NCBI RefSeq assembly: GCF_039555335.1
Contig: NC_092630.1
Span: 85,690,148-85,754,147, forward strand
DNA from: Amphiura filiformis
Taxonomy: Eukaryota; Echinodermata; Ophiuroidea; Amphilepidida; Amphiuridae
DNA: 64,000 nt
Reading direction: 5' to 3'
Shown: piece by piece, positions 1 through 11,739 of the stretch
Position numbering within the stretch: position 1 is the stretch's first letter
Layout of the letters: every line of letters starts with the position of its first letter
Position numbers and translations under genes: made by a program
The notes under the pieces: model-generated
Told to the model about the DNA's origin: nothing
The model's database searches: none
The model's input: only the letters and a program-made list of their open reading frames with translations

Positions 1-1083
1 TGCGGCAAGTCACTTGCCCAAATTAGGCATAGGCGCTAGGCCAAATCACCGGAGTGTATGACCACCCTGGTGTTGCCACTATTGTGGTAGCCAAGCTGCC
101 CCTAGCTCAATCTGAGCTCCTGAGTAGGGCGTATTTGCTTTGGTTGGCAGTGCTTACCCTGTGGTTTCCCTTTCAGGGTTCGTGGGTGGACTAATTGTCC
201 ACCAAGCAATCTGATTAATTTGCGTCGTGCACGGCCTTTATATACTTTCCTGAACGCGTTCATGGAACCTTTTGGCGGCTGCGTTCAAAGCGTAAGCTCC
301 GTTACTATGGATATCGCGCAGTCACTCCGCGTCAAGCGCTCACTTCCGAAAAGATTTGAACATGACGAAATCAACAATTTAATAACTAGAACAATTGCTA
401 AAGTGTTTTTAAATCAGGAATCAAACTGATGACCCCCTTTTGACTATGTAAAACATAAAATACTCAAAATATCTTAAAATTCTACATCCTTAAACAATTA
501 CATCTTAAATAATCCAAAGTTTGATCAACAAAAGTCGTTTTTAAGGAAATTTACAATTTTTAGGAAAAACTTGCTTACGTTCCCAGACGATTGCTGGCCG
601 GGGAATTTCAAAATGACAAAGCTAAAATTCTTTGAAACAACACATGAAAAGCCTGAATTTTGTCCTGAATATTTACTCATGGACGGTATGTAATACCTTA
701 TTTTGTTCCTGACAAAATTATTTACACAATATTATAAGATCTATGTACAACTTCTAGCAGAATAGTGAAATTTTGAAGCCAAATTCGCACGTACGACATG
801 ACAAATTTTCTCTGCCGTATTTTTAACCCACGGCGACAACAGACGATCGGCAGGTAAACAAATCCAAATATTTACAAAAATATACCTTGTGCAGAGCCAT
901 GCAATCATTTTAAATGCATAATAACAATCAAAAACTACCACGAACACGTGAGCATCGTGACTTTTCTCTAAATATGAATTTGACAAGAGCTAAATTCGGC
1001 CATTGACAACACACGGAGCTACACGGGAGGTAAGCTTAAAAACAGGCCAAAAATCTGAAATCGCATTTTGGCTCTCCGTTTCA
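1..1083 (-). repeat. 3' LTR (partial) of the LTR retrotransposon at 1-6130
   Basis: This block is repeated almost identically at 5044-6130, differing only by small indels in A or T runs and rare substitutions. It ends in TTTCA at 1083, the same point where the other copy ends at 6130. Gag is on the minus strand, so this is the 3' LTR. The window cuts it: the partner LTR runs to 4459, so about 585 bp of this copy lie before position 1. The 69-codon open frame at 220-429, repeated at 5263-5472, starts at TTG and is probably incidental. Confidence 0.9.
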
Positions 1084-1105
1084 CTACCCCCTCTTCGAGA
1101 CTATT
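1084..1105 (-). other. Polypurine tract of the LTR element
   Basis: On the minus strand a purine-rich stretch containing GAAGAGGGGG lies directly before the first base of the 3' LTR. This is where plus-strand priming occurs in LTR retroelements, and it supports the LTR boundary at 1083/1084. Confidence 0.7.
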
Positions 1106-3161
1106 TCGTCCCGAAATGTAACATGTATAATTATTTAACTTAATTACGGTACAAATAATAAAAAAAATCAGAGCATTTTCTTTACAAAACTTTAGCAGTA
1201 ACATAGGTAAATTCACTCAACCATTGTTTGGTGACAGGCTGACAATAACATTGTCGTGACCTCGTGACCTCGAAAAGTTTTCCAAAATGTGATTGGCTAT
1301 TCGGCAGATTTACAACTATACATTATAAAAGCAACTCTATTTCACATGTAAATTATATTATTATGTTTACAAGTTTTATACAAATCTTTCCCAGTATCTC
1401 TAGCATATTATCATTTAAACATCTGGTTTTTATGCATACTCTTCTTCACCAATAAAATATTAATTTACAAGAACCATTTAATTCACCTTGGTGCACATTT
1501 CCATCAATTTCATTTTCAAATGAACAATACCAGTTTTAATCTTGACTTTCGAGCTAATGAACAGAAGTCTATCTCTGCATCAAGTTACACAAAACATCAG
1601 TTTAACATTTTACATTTTTGCCATCAATTAATGATCAATTTTTAAGTTCAGATATTATAAAAGTTCTATATTCCTCAGCGTCCTTTCTTCTGATGGACCT
1701 TGTCTTCAGTTCGATATCTTCAACATCTGAGAATCTACATTATCATACCTCTTTCGCAACTCTCATGAGAAACTGCCAGATTGGTTCACCGTCGATCATG
1801 AGAGGAAATGTTGACTGCGCCGCCCTTACATCAATTATGCAAGGTGTAAAGAAACCATACATCATCCAATAAAACATTTGACCTGGTAAAGAATAACCAT
1901 TGACTAGTCAAATATCACTTTTGCCATTCATTCTTGCACCTGAGTTATATTAAGTCCATGTAGACTTTCTCAGTTGGCAATCCACCCAAGAGCGAAACTT
2001 GATTCTCTGTTACCGATGCGCCTACATAGCCTGACATTGCTCTGAAAACATCATGACTGCAATCAGTGAGTCACCGTCGCACCAACCAGAGTTCCAAAAT
2101 CATAAGATCTGCATAACCGGCCCGTGGTGATGCCTCAACAGTATCAGTAGAAAACAGATGATGAGATCTAGTTGATTTTCATTCGTTAATCTTCTTAAGA
2201 GCACATGCCGTATACGACGAAACTTAGCTATCTTCAGTAGATAGCACGTACAGATCTAATGGCTATTCAATGAAGCAACCATTATTGTAGGCTTAAAGTC
2301 GATGTCTGTTATTTAACTGTAGCTATCTCCGTCTCCAATTTGTTTTTCTTCGTAATCTGCAATATCTGACATTCAATTCAGAATTAGGCATGAAATCTCA
2401 TGTAAAACAACATGAGTGCCCAACAGTCAACACTGTCCATTTTTTCATGGTGATGTCTCCATGCATATCCATCATTCCAAATGATTGTAAGAATAGTTGT
2501 GTCGAAATAAAGTGAGGTGTCTTTCACTTTATCTAAATTAAGAAATCCAGAATATTGCTCTTTTTAAAAGAACAAGAATTTCCCAGAGACAAAACTCGAT
2601 CAAAAGATTGTCATGTCAATACCGCTGCAGTCAGTAAAGTCATATCAAACTTTTAATCACGTTTTGGCTGAAATAAAATTTCATTCATGAAGTTCTTTTT
2701 ATTGGAGGCTGTTCCTCTCAGAGTCGAGTTATTATAATTACATAATAACAATAATGAAAACAATTTTTATATACAGGGTCTACATGTAGAGTAGACAATC
2801 CGCTATAAAACACGTTTATATGATGATGATGTCGGCAAGGCCTATACCTGACTTCATCTTCATAAAACAGTAATTTCATATTTTAGCGGCAAGGAGTTGT
2901 GAGCAGGCAGTGCAAGACGTCGGTGAGCCCTTTACCGGCCTTTATACACCACAAGGATCAATGACTATACGGCGAGGGCTTTTCCGCATATCATTATCCC
3001 ATAATCACGATAGCTTTCGTCTCCTTGAATCGTCCTCGTAAAGCTATTTACAAATTATATTTACAATCAGACATTATCACTCTCCTTATGTCATGATCCT
3101 GCATGATCTTTGCATTTTGAGCCATGATAACAGGCCATTCTTCCTGCAGACTATCCTTCTG
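1106..3161. other. Internal region of the LTR element without recognisable coding
   Basis: About 2 kb between the gag-like frames and the polypurine tract, where pol would be expected. All frames are broken and no reverse transcriptase, RNase H or integrase motif was found. It is either a deleted or replaced pol region or the body of a non-autonomous derivative. Confidence 0.6.
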
Positions 3162-3533
3162 CTATGGCAAGTCTCCTGCTGGTGCTAATGAGTTGGTGCA
3201 CATGCCAGATCGCTTGCCTATACCATCATGACCGTCATCAAGTAGCATAGCTGACCTCTTCCAAAGACTCATCTGAGATGACAACTTTCTCAGAGTGTCG
3301 GCGGCGTATTGACCAGATGAATTCCATTCACCTACGCCTATACGGTCAACTAATACCGTCTGATTATCACTCGGGGTACCTGCTAGTTGGCAGTCTTCCC
3401 CATTTATCAAGGGAGTGTCCTGACCACCAGTTAACTGTCTCCTTATAGCTAACCGTCTCCTGGCTCTTCTTCTAGATGATGGAGACTTTCGTGTCTTTCT
3501 CCCGTTCTTCTTGAAACTGCTTGAGCATGCCAT
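3162..3533 (-). pseudogene. Gag C-terminal-like frame with a second basic KSPS...RARRRLA block
   Basis: This 123-codon frame follows gag in another reading frame. Its N-terminal part carries a lysine/arginine-rich block containing KSPSSRRRARRRLA. The end of the upstream gag frame has a closely similar block, KSPSSQMRARRRLA, about 150 bp away. The simplest reading is that gag once continued here and was broken by a frameshift after an internal duplication of the basic segment. The basic block could bind nucleic acid, as gag C-terminal regions often do; there is no CCHC knuckle. The remainder has no recognisable domain. Confidence 0.5.
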
Positions 3534-3586
3534 TTGGCAGGGTGGATCATCACAGTCTTTCCCAATTACGGGAGCATGCGGCCTGA

Positions 3587-4399
3587 TTAACTTTTCCTGG
3601 ATTTTAAGAAAGCTAACCTTCTCCTGGCTCGCATTTGTGATGAGGGAGACTTCCGGTTCTTTCTCGATGATCTCCCAGTCTTCTTTTTCACATCTACAAA
3701 TTGCCCTTCAGCAATTCCATCTGCATTAGTAGCATCATCTTGATGCTTCCTGTACTTTTCAGCTTTGTAAAAAGCCTCTGTTTCCACTGCAAACTTGATT
3801 GCATCATCAAAAGTAGCAGGTTTTGCACGCAGGATGTTCAATCGCAACTCGCTCTCTCTGATAGCACTTATGAAGTATCTCTTTGCTATCTCCTGTGAGA
3901 AAGGACTCGGTATTGTTGGTAAAGCTAGCTTGACTAGCCTTCGGATGTTATGAGCTAGGTCAGGCAATGACTCTTTTGGTTGCCTTACTCTGTTATTGAG
4001 TTTCACCCAGAATAGCTCTTCCTGATTTTCTGTTCCAAATCTCAGGTTCAAACAGGCCACAAGTGAGTGGTAATCATGCCGTTCAGTCGGATCCAAATAT
4101 CCCAGTACACTCTGAGCAACACCTCTCAGACTAGTTGCTAAACAAATGGCTTTGGTATAATCATTCCATTTATTCCATTCAGCAACAATTTCGAATTGTA
4201 TCAAATAGTCTGACCAGGAAGTGGTCCCATCGTAAGTTTGAGGCTTTATTTTCACTCCAGACTGAGTGTCATTGCTAGAATGTTTAGGCCTACTTCTCGC
4301 TGACTCATCACTTTCATGAACATTAAATTCATCACCAGCTAATATTTCTGAGCTGGTATCGGTTGGAGAAGTATCAACACTATCTTCAGTCGCTGCCAT
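3587..4399 (-). CDS. LTR retrotransposon Gag-like protein
   Basis: A 270-codon frame starting 60 nt inside the primer-binding site. The N-terminus is acidic and Ser/Thr-rich (residues 1-50). Around residues 52-75 there is a stretch with KPQTYDGTTSWSDYLIQFE, followed by an alpha-helical region with WNDYTKAICLATSLRGVAQ. This is the pattern of the retrotransposon gag (capsid-like) fold of Gypsy-type elements, where YDG...W..Y...FE and A..L..LRG..A are recurring positions. The C-terminus is strongly basic. It would form the particle that packages element RNA. No CCHC zinc knuckle is visible. The frame is intact until a stop just after the basic block, where sequence resembling a continuation is found in another frame. 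Confidence 0.85.
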   Translation of the reverse strand: MAATEDSVDTSPTDTSSEILAGDEFNVHESDESARSRPKHSSNDTQSGVKIKPQTYDGTTSWSDYLIQFEIVAEWNKWNDYTKAICLATSLRGVAQSVLGYLDPTERHDYHSLVACLNLRFGTENQEELFWVKLNNRVRQPKESLPDLAHNIRRLVKLALPTIPSPFSQEIAKRYFISAIRESELRLNILRAKPATFDDAIKFAVETEAFYKAEKYRKHQDDATNADGIAEGQFVDVKKKTGRSSRKNRKSPSSQMRARRRLAFLKSRKS

Positions 4400-4443
4400 A
4401 ATAAATCGTGAGCCAAAATCTGTTAAAATTTTGAATTATCCTA

Positions 4444-4458
4444 CCGCCAGACACCAGT
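4444..4458 (-). other. Primer-binding site of the LTR element
   Basis: On the minus strand the LTR ends ...GTTACA and is followed by ACTGGTGTCTGGCGG. A TGGTG start is complementary to a tRNA ending in CACCA. The tRNA species cannot be named from this alone. Confidence 0.6.
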
Positions 4459-6130
4459 TGTAACGGGACCGAGCTTGCCCCTAATACTTTTGTAAACGAC
4501 TGATGGAGAAGACTAGCCTTCTAAACATACAAGTGGTAGCGTAGTATCAAAGACTAGAATTCTCCCCAAGACATGTTGAATCAGTGATGCATGAAAGGAG
4601 AAGTAACAGGTAAAAATGAGACTTGACAATTCTGTTTTATATTTGCTTCTTTTGTTATATCTTGTATTGTTATTTTGCTTTCATATTTGTCTTATCACAT
4701 CACAATTCATAAATACAAGTAAACACTGGTAAATACACAATCTCTGTTGATGATCATGACGATATTTCCTTATTCCTCTCTTTTAAATCCAAATAAATTA
4801 CCAATAAATGCTGCCGAAAAGTATATACTAGGCCCTATACGGTATCTGCTTGAATAATCAAGAAGCATAAAAATACAATTTAATCAACAGAATCTCTCAT
4901 CACATGACATAGTCATAGGCTAGGCCAAGGCCTAGTAGGCCTACTACAGAGTATCCATGCCTGTACACCAAATATGAGCTTGTCATGCAACAATGAATGC
5001 ACATGAATACAGTGCATAATTTTCCATTGGACTTGTGCGTGTGTGCGGCAAGTCACTTGCCCAAATTAGGCATAGGCGCTAGGCCAAATCACCGGAGTGT
5101 ATGACCACCCTGGTGTTGCCACTATTGTGGTAGCCAAGCTGCCCCTAGCTCAATCTGAGCTCCTGAGTAGGGCGTATTTGCTTTGGTTGGCAGTGCTTAC
5201 CCTGTGGTTTCCCTTTCAGGGTTCGTGGGTGGACTAATTGTCCACCAAGCAATCTGATTAATTTGCGTCGTGCACGGCCTTTATATACTTTCCTGAACGC
5301 GTTCATGGAACCTTTTGGCGGCTGCGTTCAAAGCGTAAGCTCCGTTACTATGGATATCGCGCAGTCACTCCGCGTCAAGCGCTCACTTCCGAAAAGATTT
5401 GAACATGACGAAATCAACAATTTAATAACTAGAACAATTGCTAAAGTGTTTTTAAATCAGGAATCAAACTGATGACCCCCTTTTTGACTATGTAAAACAT
5501 AAAAATACTCAAAAATATCTTAAAATTCTACATCCTTAAACAATTACATCTTAAATAATCCAAAGTTTGATCAACAAAAGTCGTTTTTAAGGAAATTTAC
5601 AATTTTTAGGAAAAACTTGCTTACGTTCCCAGACGATTGCTGGCCGGGGAATTTCAAAATGACAAAGCTAAAATTCTTTGAAACAACACATGAAAAGCCT
5701 GAATTTTGTCCTGAATATTTACTCATGGACGGTATGTAATACCTTATTTTGTTCCTGACAAAATTATTTACACAATATTATAAGATCTATGTACAACTTC
5801 TAGCAGAATAGTGAAATTTTGAAGCCAAATTCGCACGTACGACATGACAAATTTTCTCTGCCGTATTTTTAACCCACGGCGACAACAGACGATCGGCAGG
5901 TAAACAAATCCAAATATTTACAAAAATATACCTTGTGCAGAGCCATGCAATCATTTTTAAATGCATAATAACAATCAAAAACTACCACGAACACGTGAGC
6001 ATCGTGACTTTTCTCTAAATATGAATTTGACAAGAGCTAAATTCGGCCATTGACAACACACGGAGCTACACGGGAGGTAAGCTTAAAAACAGGCCAAAAA
6101 TCTGAAATCGCATTTTGGCTCTCCGTTTCA
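4459..6130 (-). repeat. 5' LTR of the LTR retrotransposon
   Basis: The 5044-6130 part matches 1-1083. The extension to 4459 is inferred from the primer-binding site and the terminal TG (plus strand TGTAAC at 4459). The LTR is 1672 bp, with TG/CA ends. Transcription of the element would start in this LTR and run towards lower coordinates; no promoter element is singled out. Confidence 0.8.
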
Positions 6131-6228
6131 ATAATAACTTGTTCAAATTAGCGCAATTATCAACCCCATTTTGAAATTAGCGCAATTATGAAGTCAACAT
6201 TGCAATTATGAAACTTTCACAAAATGCA

Positions 6229-6840
6229 AGTGATAATTGCGCTATTCCGCTATTTTCATCAAAATTGCGCAATTTTGCGCTAAATTGCGCAATTTTCAGA
6301 TTTTCACTTTACCTCTTCATTGAAGTGATAATTGCGCTATTCCGCTATTTTCAACAAAATTGCGCAATTTTGCGCTAAATTGCGCAATTTTCAAATTTCC
6401 AGATTTTCACTTTACCTCTTCATTCAAGTGATAATTGCGCTATTCCGCTATTTTCAAAAATTGCGCAATTTTGCGCTAAATTGCGCAATTTTCAAATTTC
6501 CAGATTTTCACTTTACCTCTTCATTCAAGTGATAATTGCGCTATTCCGCTATTTTCAAAAAATTGCGCAATTTTGCCCTAAATTGCGCAATTTTCAAATT
6601 TTCACTTTACCTCCTCATTCAAGTGATAATTGCGCTATTCCGCTATTTCCACAAAATGGCGCCTCTTTATTGAAGTGATAATTGCGCTATTCCGCTATTT
6701 TCAAAAAAATTGCGCAATTTTGCGCTAAATGACACAATTTTCAGATTTTCACTTTACCTCCTCATTCAAGTGATAATTGCGCTATTCCGCTATTTCCACA
6801 AAATGGCGCAATTTAGCCCTACATTTTGCAATTTCCAGAT
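6229..6840. repeat. Left arm of large inverted repeat: ~7 tandem units of ~50-100 bp
   Basis: Units begin near 6229, 6324, 6425, 6526, 6620, 6674 and 6768, each with GATAATTGCGCTATTCCGC and most with a palindromic TTGCGCAATTTTGCGC motif. The same vocabulary occurs on the opposite strand at 7715-8420, so the two arms can fold on each other. Open frames here are by-products of the repeats. Confidence 0.85.
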
Positions 6841-6849
6841 TCTAATTTC

Positions 6850-7710
6850 CTTAATAACATACACCCAGCAGCCCAAACGTTTCGGGAACATGCTCCAAGT
6901 GGGACCAGAACGGAAGGGCCCTGCAGAGCAAGAAAAATAAACTGTGAACTGCTAATTTTTTTTTCATAACATACACGCAGCAGCCCAAACGTTTCGAGAA
7001 CATGCTCCAAGTGGGACCAGAACGGAAGAACCCCGCAGGGCAAGAAAGAAACTGTGAATTTCTAATTTTTTAATAACATGCACGCAGCAGCCCAAACGTT
7101 TCGAGAACATGCTCCAAGTGGGACCACAACGGAAGAGCCCCGCAGGGCAAGTAAGGAAGTGTGAACTGTTAGGTCTGATGTGTTAGGTCTTTCTTAAGAA
7201 ATTGATGTTTATGCAGTTTAAGTGCGCACTGTTATTGAGAAATTTTGAGAATTTAACTTTACCTCTTCATTCTACTGTTCAACGTTTACGCATACACGCA
7301 GCAGCCCAAACGTTTCGAGAACATACTCCCAGTGGGACCAGAACGGAAGAGCCCCGCAGGGTAAGAAAGAAACTGAACTGCTCATTTCTTTAATAACATA
7401 CACGCAGCAGCGGAAACGTTTCGAGAACGTGCTCCAAGTGGGACCAAAACGGAAGAGCCCCGCAGGGCAAGTAAGAAAGTGTGAACTCTTAGGTCTGACG
7501 TGTTAGGTCTGATGGTTACGCATTTCCTTCACATCTGGGGATTTACGGCCAAAATGTGTTTCTATTTGCTCCAAGTGGGACCAGAACGGAAGGGCCCCGC
7601 AGAGCAAGAAATAAACTGTGAACTGCTAATTTTTTCATAACATACACGCAGCAGCCCAAACGTTTCGAGAACATGCTCCAAGTGGGACCAGAACGTGTTA
7701 GGTCAGACAG
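6850..7710. repeat. Central tandem repeat, ~105-110 bp unit
   Basis: Imperfect units near 6856, 6967, 7074, 7291, 7396, a partial near 7565, and 7638. Each contains CAGCAGCCCAAACGTTTCG and CTCCAAGTGGGACCAGAACG followed by a purine-rich tail. It sits between the two inverted arms and appears unrelated to them. Confidence 0.85.
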
Positions 7711-7714
7711 ATAC

Positions 7715-8420
7715 GCATTTTCGACTTTTGAAAATAGCGGAATAGCGCTATTATCACTTGAGTGGTGCGGTAATGTGAAAAATTCAAAATTGTGCAATTT
7801 TGTCTAAAGGCCATTTTTGAAAATAGCAAAATAGCGCTATTATCACTTGCGTGGTGGGTAAAGTGAAAATTGCATAATTGCGCAATTTTGTCTAAAGGCC
7901 ATTTTTGAAAATAGCGAAATAGCGCTATTATCACTTGAGTGGTGGGGTAAAGTGAAAATTGCAAAATTGCGCAATTTTGTCTAAAGGCCATTTTTGAAAA
8001 TAGCGAAATAGCGCTATTATCACTTGAGTGGTGGGGTAAAGTGAAAATTGCAAAATTTCGCAATTTTGTCTAAAGGCCATTTTTGAAAATAGCGAAATAG
8101 CGCTATTATCACTTGAGTGGTGGGGTAAAGTGAAAATTGCAAAATTGCGCAATTTTGTCTAAAGGCCATTTTTGAAAATAGCGAAATAGCGCTATTATCA
8201 CTTGAGTGGTGGGGTAAAGTGAAAATTGAATAATTGCGCAATTTTGTCTAAGAGCCATTTTCACCAAACTGATTTTCTTCTAAGTCTAAAAAATACACTG
8301 ATAATAGCGAAATTAGCACTTTTTGATAATAGCAGTGCTATTATCGCAATTATGTGTAGAAACGAATGACAAAATAGCGCAATTGCGTCTAGTATAAAAA
8401 AGAGCGCTAATATCGCTATT
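7715..8420. repeat. Right arm of inverted repeat: ~6 units of 89 bp
   Basis: Very regular 89-bp units near 7725, 7814, 7903, 7992, 8081 and 8170, each with AATAGCGAAATAGCGCTATT and a conserved GTGGTGGGGTAAAGTG. They are in inverted orientation to the units at 6229-6840 and are more homogeneous, so this arm was amplified more recently. Degenerate remnants run to 8420. Confidence 0.88.
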
Positions 8421-8490
8421 ATCAGTTATAGCGCCTTTCTCCGAAATGGCAGTGAGCAACTGACGGCAAGAAGAAACTTCACGCGACGTC

Positions 8491-9115
8491 TTAATTTGCA
8501 CATAGACCTTTGACAGACAAAGTAATTGGTAAAGTACATCTGCCAGCCAATTCCGACTCAACCAGAACCAGAACCAGATATCTCTGTGTTTCATCATCAT
8601 CATCAGTCGAGGTGCTGTACATACTGTAAGTAGGCCTACAGTGTACGTGGCCGTCCCGGATTCCTCTTCCCATGTGGTGGAATAAAGGGCATATATGACC
8701 GAAATATTTGAGTTGATGAATCTTGACTCTGGCAACCAGTGGAGTGGTGTTGGTCAGGTTGTAGATGGTTTCATTTGGAATCCGATCCACACGCTTGATG
8801 TTTAACATGACTCTGTAGCAAGATGTTGCAAAGGCTTCTTGTTTTCCATGTCCTTGGTGATTACCCATGACTCGCACCCGTACAGAAGGACAGTGACACA
8901 AGTTGTTTCAAACAGCTTGATTTTTGTTTCGATTGGCGGGGATGCTCCAAAGGCGTCCTAGTTTCCAGAAAGCGGCACAGGCGAGTGCTTTTCTTCTTTT
9001 TAGGTCTCCAACACTAGAGCCCATCTTGGAACCCAAGTACTTGGCGTCTGTGACATTGTTGATGGTACTACCATAGACTTCAAGTGCTGGCTGGGCGTTA
9101 CAGTTTGCAGTCATA
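8491..9115 (-). pseudogene. LINE reverse transcriptase C-terminal fragment (LINE-B copy 1)
   Basis: Read on the minus strand, the translation (with at least one frameshift) contains NNVTDAKYLGSKMGSSVGDL, ALACAAFWKLGRLW, TSCYRVMLNIKRVDRIPNET and VARVKIHQLKYFGHI. This is the thumb/C-terminal part of a non-LTR retrotransposon reverse transcriptase. The same protein segment recurs on the plus strand at 43501-43926. A short ATG-type tail (8590-8602) lies at the 3' end, as in the second copy. It is 5'-truncated and decayed. Confidence 0.85.
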
Positions 9116-9116
9116 T

Positions 9117-9208
9117 ATTCTGTCATATTCATATTCATATTCATATTCATATTCATATTCATATTCATATTCATATTCATATTCATATTCATATTCATAT
9201 TCATATAT
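9117..9208. repeat. Hexanucleotide microsatellite (ATTCAT)n
   Basis: About 15 nearly perfect copies of a 6-bp unit. It yields artificial Met-Asn or Tyr-Ser repeat frames on the two strands. It abuts the 5' truncation point of the LINE fragment. Confidence 0.97.
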
Positions 9209-9249
9209 TCTCTGTGTTTTAAAGAAGTGCAACAACAGAACAACACCAA

Positions 9250-9688
9250 GCAAGGACAGATCCCAATTTCATAATGTTAAATGAATCTTCTTATGAATAT
9301 GTTGATTTGAATAATCCTATCACTGATTTTAGAATACCATGAATTATTATTATCATCATTTTATCAAGGACATCGTTATTCCTCGGCTCATCAACATGAT
9401 CAAGCATAATTTCCGAGAAGCACGTATATACCGTTGTATCATTGAAACATTAAGGATATGAATGGTTCTAGTTCCGGGTTCTAGTTTTCAACGTAGTACT
9501 TTGCCGAGGATGTCATAGGGCATCAGGAAAGTTCTTCCCATAAAGTTTGAGTACTTCATCCATGCAAACTCGTGAAAGGAGATATTGACTGATTTTGGTT
9601 GATTATAAGTTAGTTTTCTACTATTAGCATAACTACAGCTCATAGCTGCACTCGATAGCCAATAAAATAATACAGATACAATGCAATA
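9250..9688. other. No gene seen
   Basis: AT-rich sequence without coding frames or recognised repeats. Confidence 0.5.
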
Positions 9689-10137
9689 TTAGGCAAAAAA
9701 AAACAAGTTTGTTTCCTGTTGCGCGCATTTCGTTTTTGAGGGCTTATTTTGCGAATTATAATTTTTTTTTTTTAAACAAAAAACCGGAAAATCACAAAAA
9801 AATAATATAAAACACTATTGGAGAAAACATTTACACATTACACAAACGCGTGCAGTGAAAAACTACTGGAGAAAACATCACCCATTTTTTTAGATACCTT
9901 TTTTAATTTGCAGATTGAAAGGGTATCATAAAATTGTTCTTGAATATGAAGAAATATGATTTTTTGTGGGTGTCGTAGAAACCCACTGTAAATTCCCATT
10001 CCAATTCGCATGAAAAATGTTTTTTTGATCATTTCAAGGCATGGATTTAAAAAAAATAAAAATAAAAAATCGCTTTTGTATTTTTAGACCTGCTGCAGGA
10101 AACAAACATGTTTTTGTTTTTTTTTTTTTAGGCCTAA
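9689..10137. mobile_element. MITE-like foldback element, family M1
   Basis: The left end reads TTAGGC, an A run, then AAGTTTGTTTCCTG. The right end, on the opposite strand, reads TTAGGC, an A run, then ATGTTTGTTTCCTG. The interior is made of A and T runs. A relative with the same terminal design lies at 62949-63232. There is no coding capacity. Confidence 0.65.
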
Positions 10138-11700
10138 TGGCTGAAAATTTAGCATTTAAAATTGCTCTGATTTTTTGGTCCAATTTTTAGAGAAGGTAGT
10201 CACAAGATGTAGCCTATAGGCCTTGGTCATTTACTTAGGTCTAATACAGAAGGTTAAATATATAAAAGTCTTTCATATCGGCGCTATTAATTGCATCAAT
10301 ATTTATTTTTAATTACATTTTAAAATGAAATTTAAGAACTTATTTGACCTATGATGATCTTGTAAAAGTTTGGCTTTTCAACACGTTTCATGAAAATCCA
10401 ACTATTTTAATTGTTTGACCTCAGATGACCCTTTGATGACTTTGTAAATGTTTAAATGAAACACAAAGAGCGGCAACCATGATCAATAAAGGTTAGCCAG
10501 TATTCGAAATATCATAGTGTCCCTGCAAAACTTGTTCATCTAGCCTAGGCTAATCATTATAGGCCTATAAGCAACAAATTCGGACATTTCTATGCTGACC
10601 GGTGATCACTGATCACGCTGCAAATTATTAATGCCCATTGTAAGACAAACAAGACCATCCGAGACAGAGAAACTGTGAGAGAAGATCAATCATCAAATTG
10701 ATAAACATACCTGCTAGCTGCTCCGAGGCTGCTCGTGTGTTTACTCCGAAACTAACGCTTTCATAGAAATCTTCATCAAAAAGGAGGTAATCCAAATGTT
10801 CTAACGTATCTGCTTCCAGACCAACATGAAACGGTATGATCCTATTCCATTCACACACTGACACACACTTACATAAATGATCCGATAGATGCAATCCAGT
10901 GCATACAAAGTTGACTGTTTACATCATCCACCAGTCAGTTTCAAAATGCGATTAAATTGGATAATTATAAAGCAGTTGAGTCAGGAATAATAGACAAAGG
11001 GATAGGCATCCTAGTATGCTGCCCTCTTTCGAAATATGTATCCTAGGTCTCACAATAGGCGGATTAGCGGCCATTTTGTCTTCGACATGATTTTATTCAC
11101 ATGTCCTTATATTTTAGTACACAAATATACAAGTTAACAGGTTTACAATTTTAAAATTATATTTTGAGTATACAATATATTCTGTAGTAAATAGATCAAA
11201 TGACAATGATTGTTTAGGTATTATATGCTTGATAGAATTAAACTGTTTGAACAGCTAGTATTCTCCTCCGCCGTCAGTGTGATTCCAGTCACTCCACGTA
11301 CCGTGTTGCGAAGGTGGAGGAGTCTAAAGCTGTATTGACGAACACGCATGCGTTAAAAAATATGTAGTCTAAGTCGAACAATAGCGTGACGTAGCTTCCG
11401 GCATTGTTCCTATGCACTTTCACCCTCCTGGTTGAGTGCGCTAGCTCACAACGATTTTGTAGATGAATGCGCAAGAAAATGACGTTAAGGCGAGTGGGAG
11501 GACTGGTGACGGGAGATATATTTTTCCAGTTTTAGCTGTTTCATCAACAACAAAAAAACTTCTTAATACTTATACATTGAGCTTATAAGAAGTGAGTAAA
11601 GGAAGCCAACAATTGCGTTTGTATTTCCATATAGATCTTGCAGTTGTTCAGTTAAGGCCAATATAATACGTCAATTAACGGATAGATTTAGGTTTTTTAC
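10138..11700. other. Intergenic sequence; one weak exon candidate
   Basis: No clear gene or repeat apart from the candidate exon at 10713-10866. Confidence 0.45.
10713..10866 (-). CDS. Possible isolated coding exon (unidentified)
   Basis: On the minus strand an open stretch of about 50 codons containing LEHLDYLLFDEDFYESVSF ends ...EQLAG directly at a good donor (CAG|GTATGT), with a possible acceptor (TGTCAG) near its start. The acidic, aromatic composition looks protein-like and not repeat-derived. I do not recognise the family. No flanking exon could be joined to it, so it may be one exon of a gene extending beyond the window or a chance frame. Confidence 0.25.
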
Positions 11701-11739
11701 CCCTCACGAGAAAAACCATTCATATGGGGCGGCAATTAT

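Larger units (their letters stand above)
1..6130 (-). mobile_element. LTR retrotransposon, gag present, pol not recognisable (probably non-autonomous)
   Basis: Read on the minus strand: 5' LTR 6130-4459 (1672 bp, TG at one end and CA at the other), then a primer-binding-like ACTGGTGTCTGGCGG (4458-4444), gag (4399-3587), a second gag-like frame (3533-3162), about 2 kb of non-coding sequence, a purine-rich tract at 1105-1084 (core GAAGAGGGGG), then the 3' LTR from 1083. No protease, reverse transcriptase or integrase motif is seen in 1084-3160, which is full of stops. The layout is Gypsy-like, but without pol the superfamily is inferred from gag and the primer site. The two LTRs are nearly identical, so insertion was recent. 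The target duplication cannot be checked because the left end is off-window. Confidence 0.88.

Noticed and set aside
220-5472. Identical 69-codon frames at 220-429 and 5263-5472 as a conserved gene
   Set aside because: They are the same stretch of two LTR copies, start at TTG, and show no domain.
9084-9284. Tyr-Ser and Met-Asn repeat proteins
   Set aside because: Translation of an (ATTCAT)n microsatellite.
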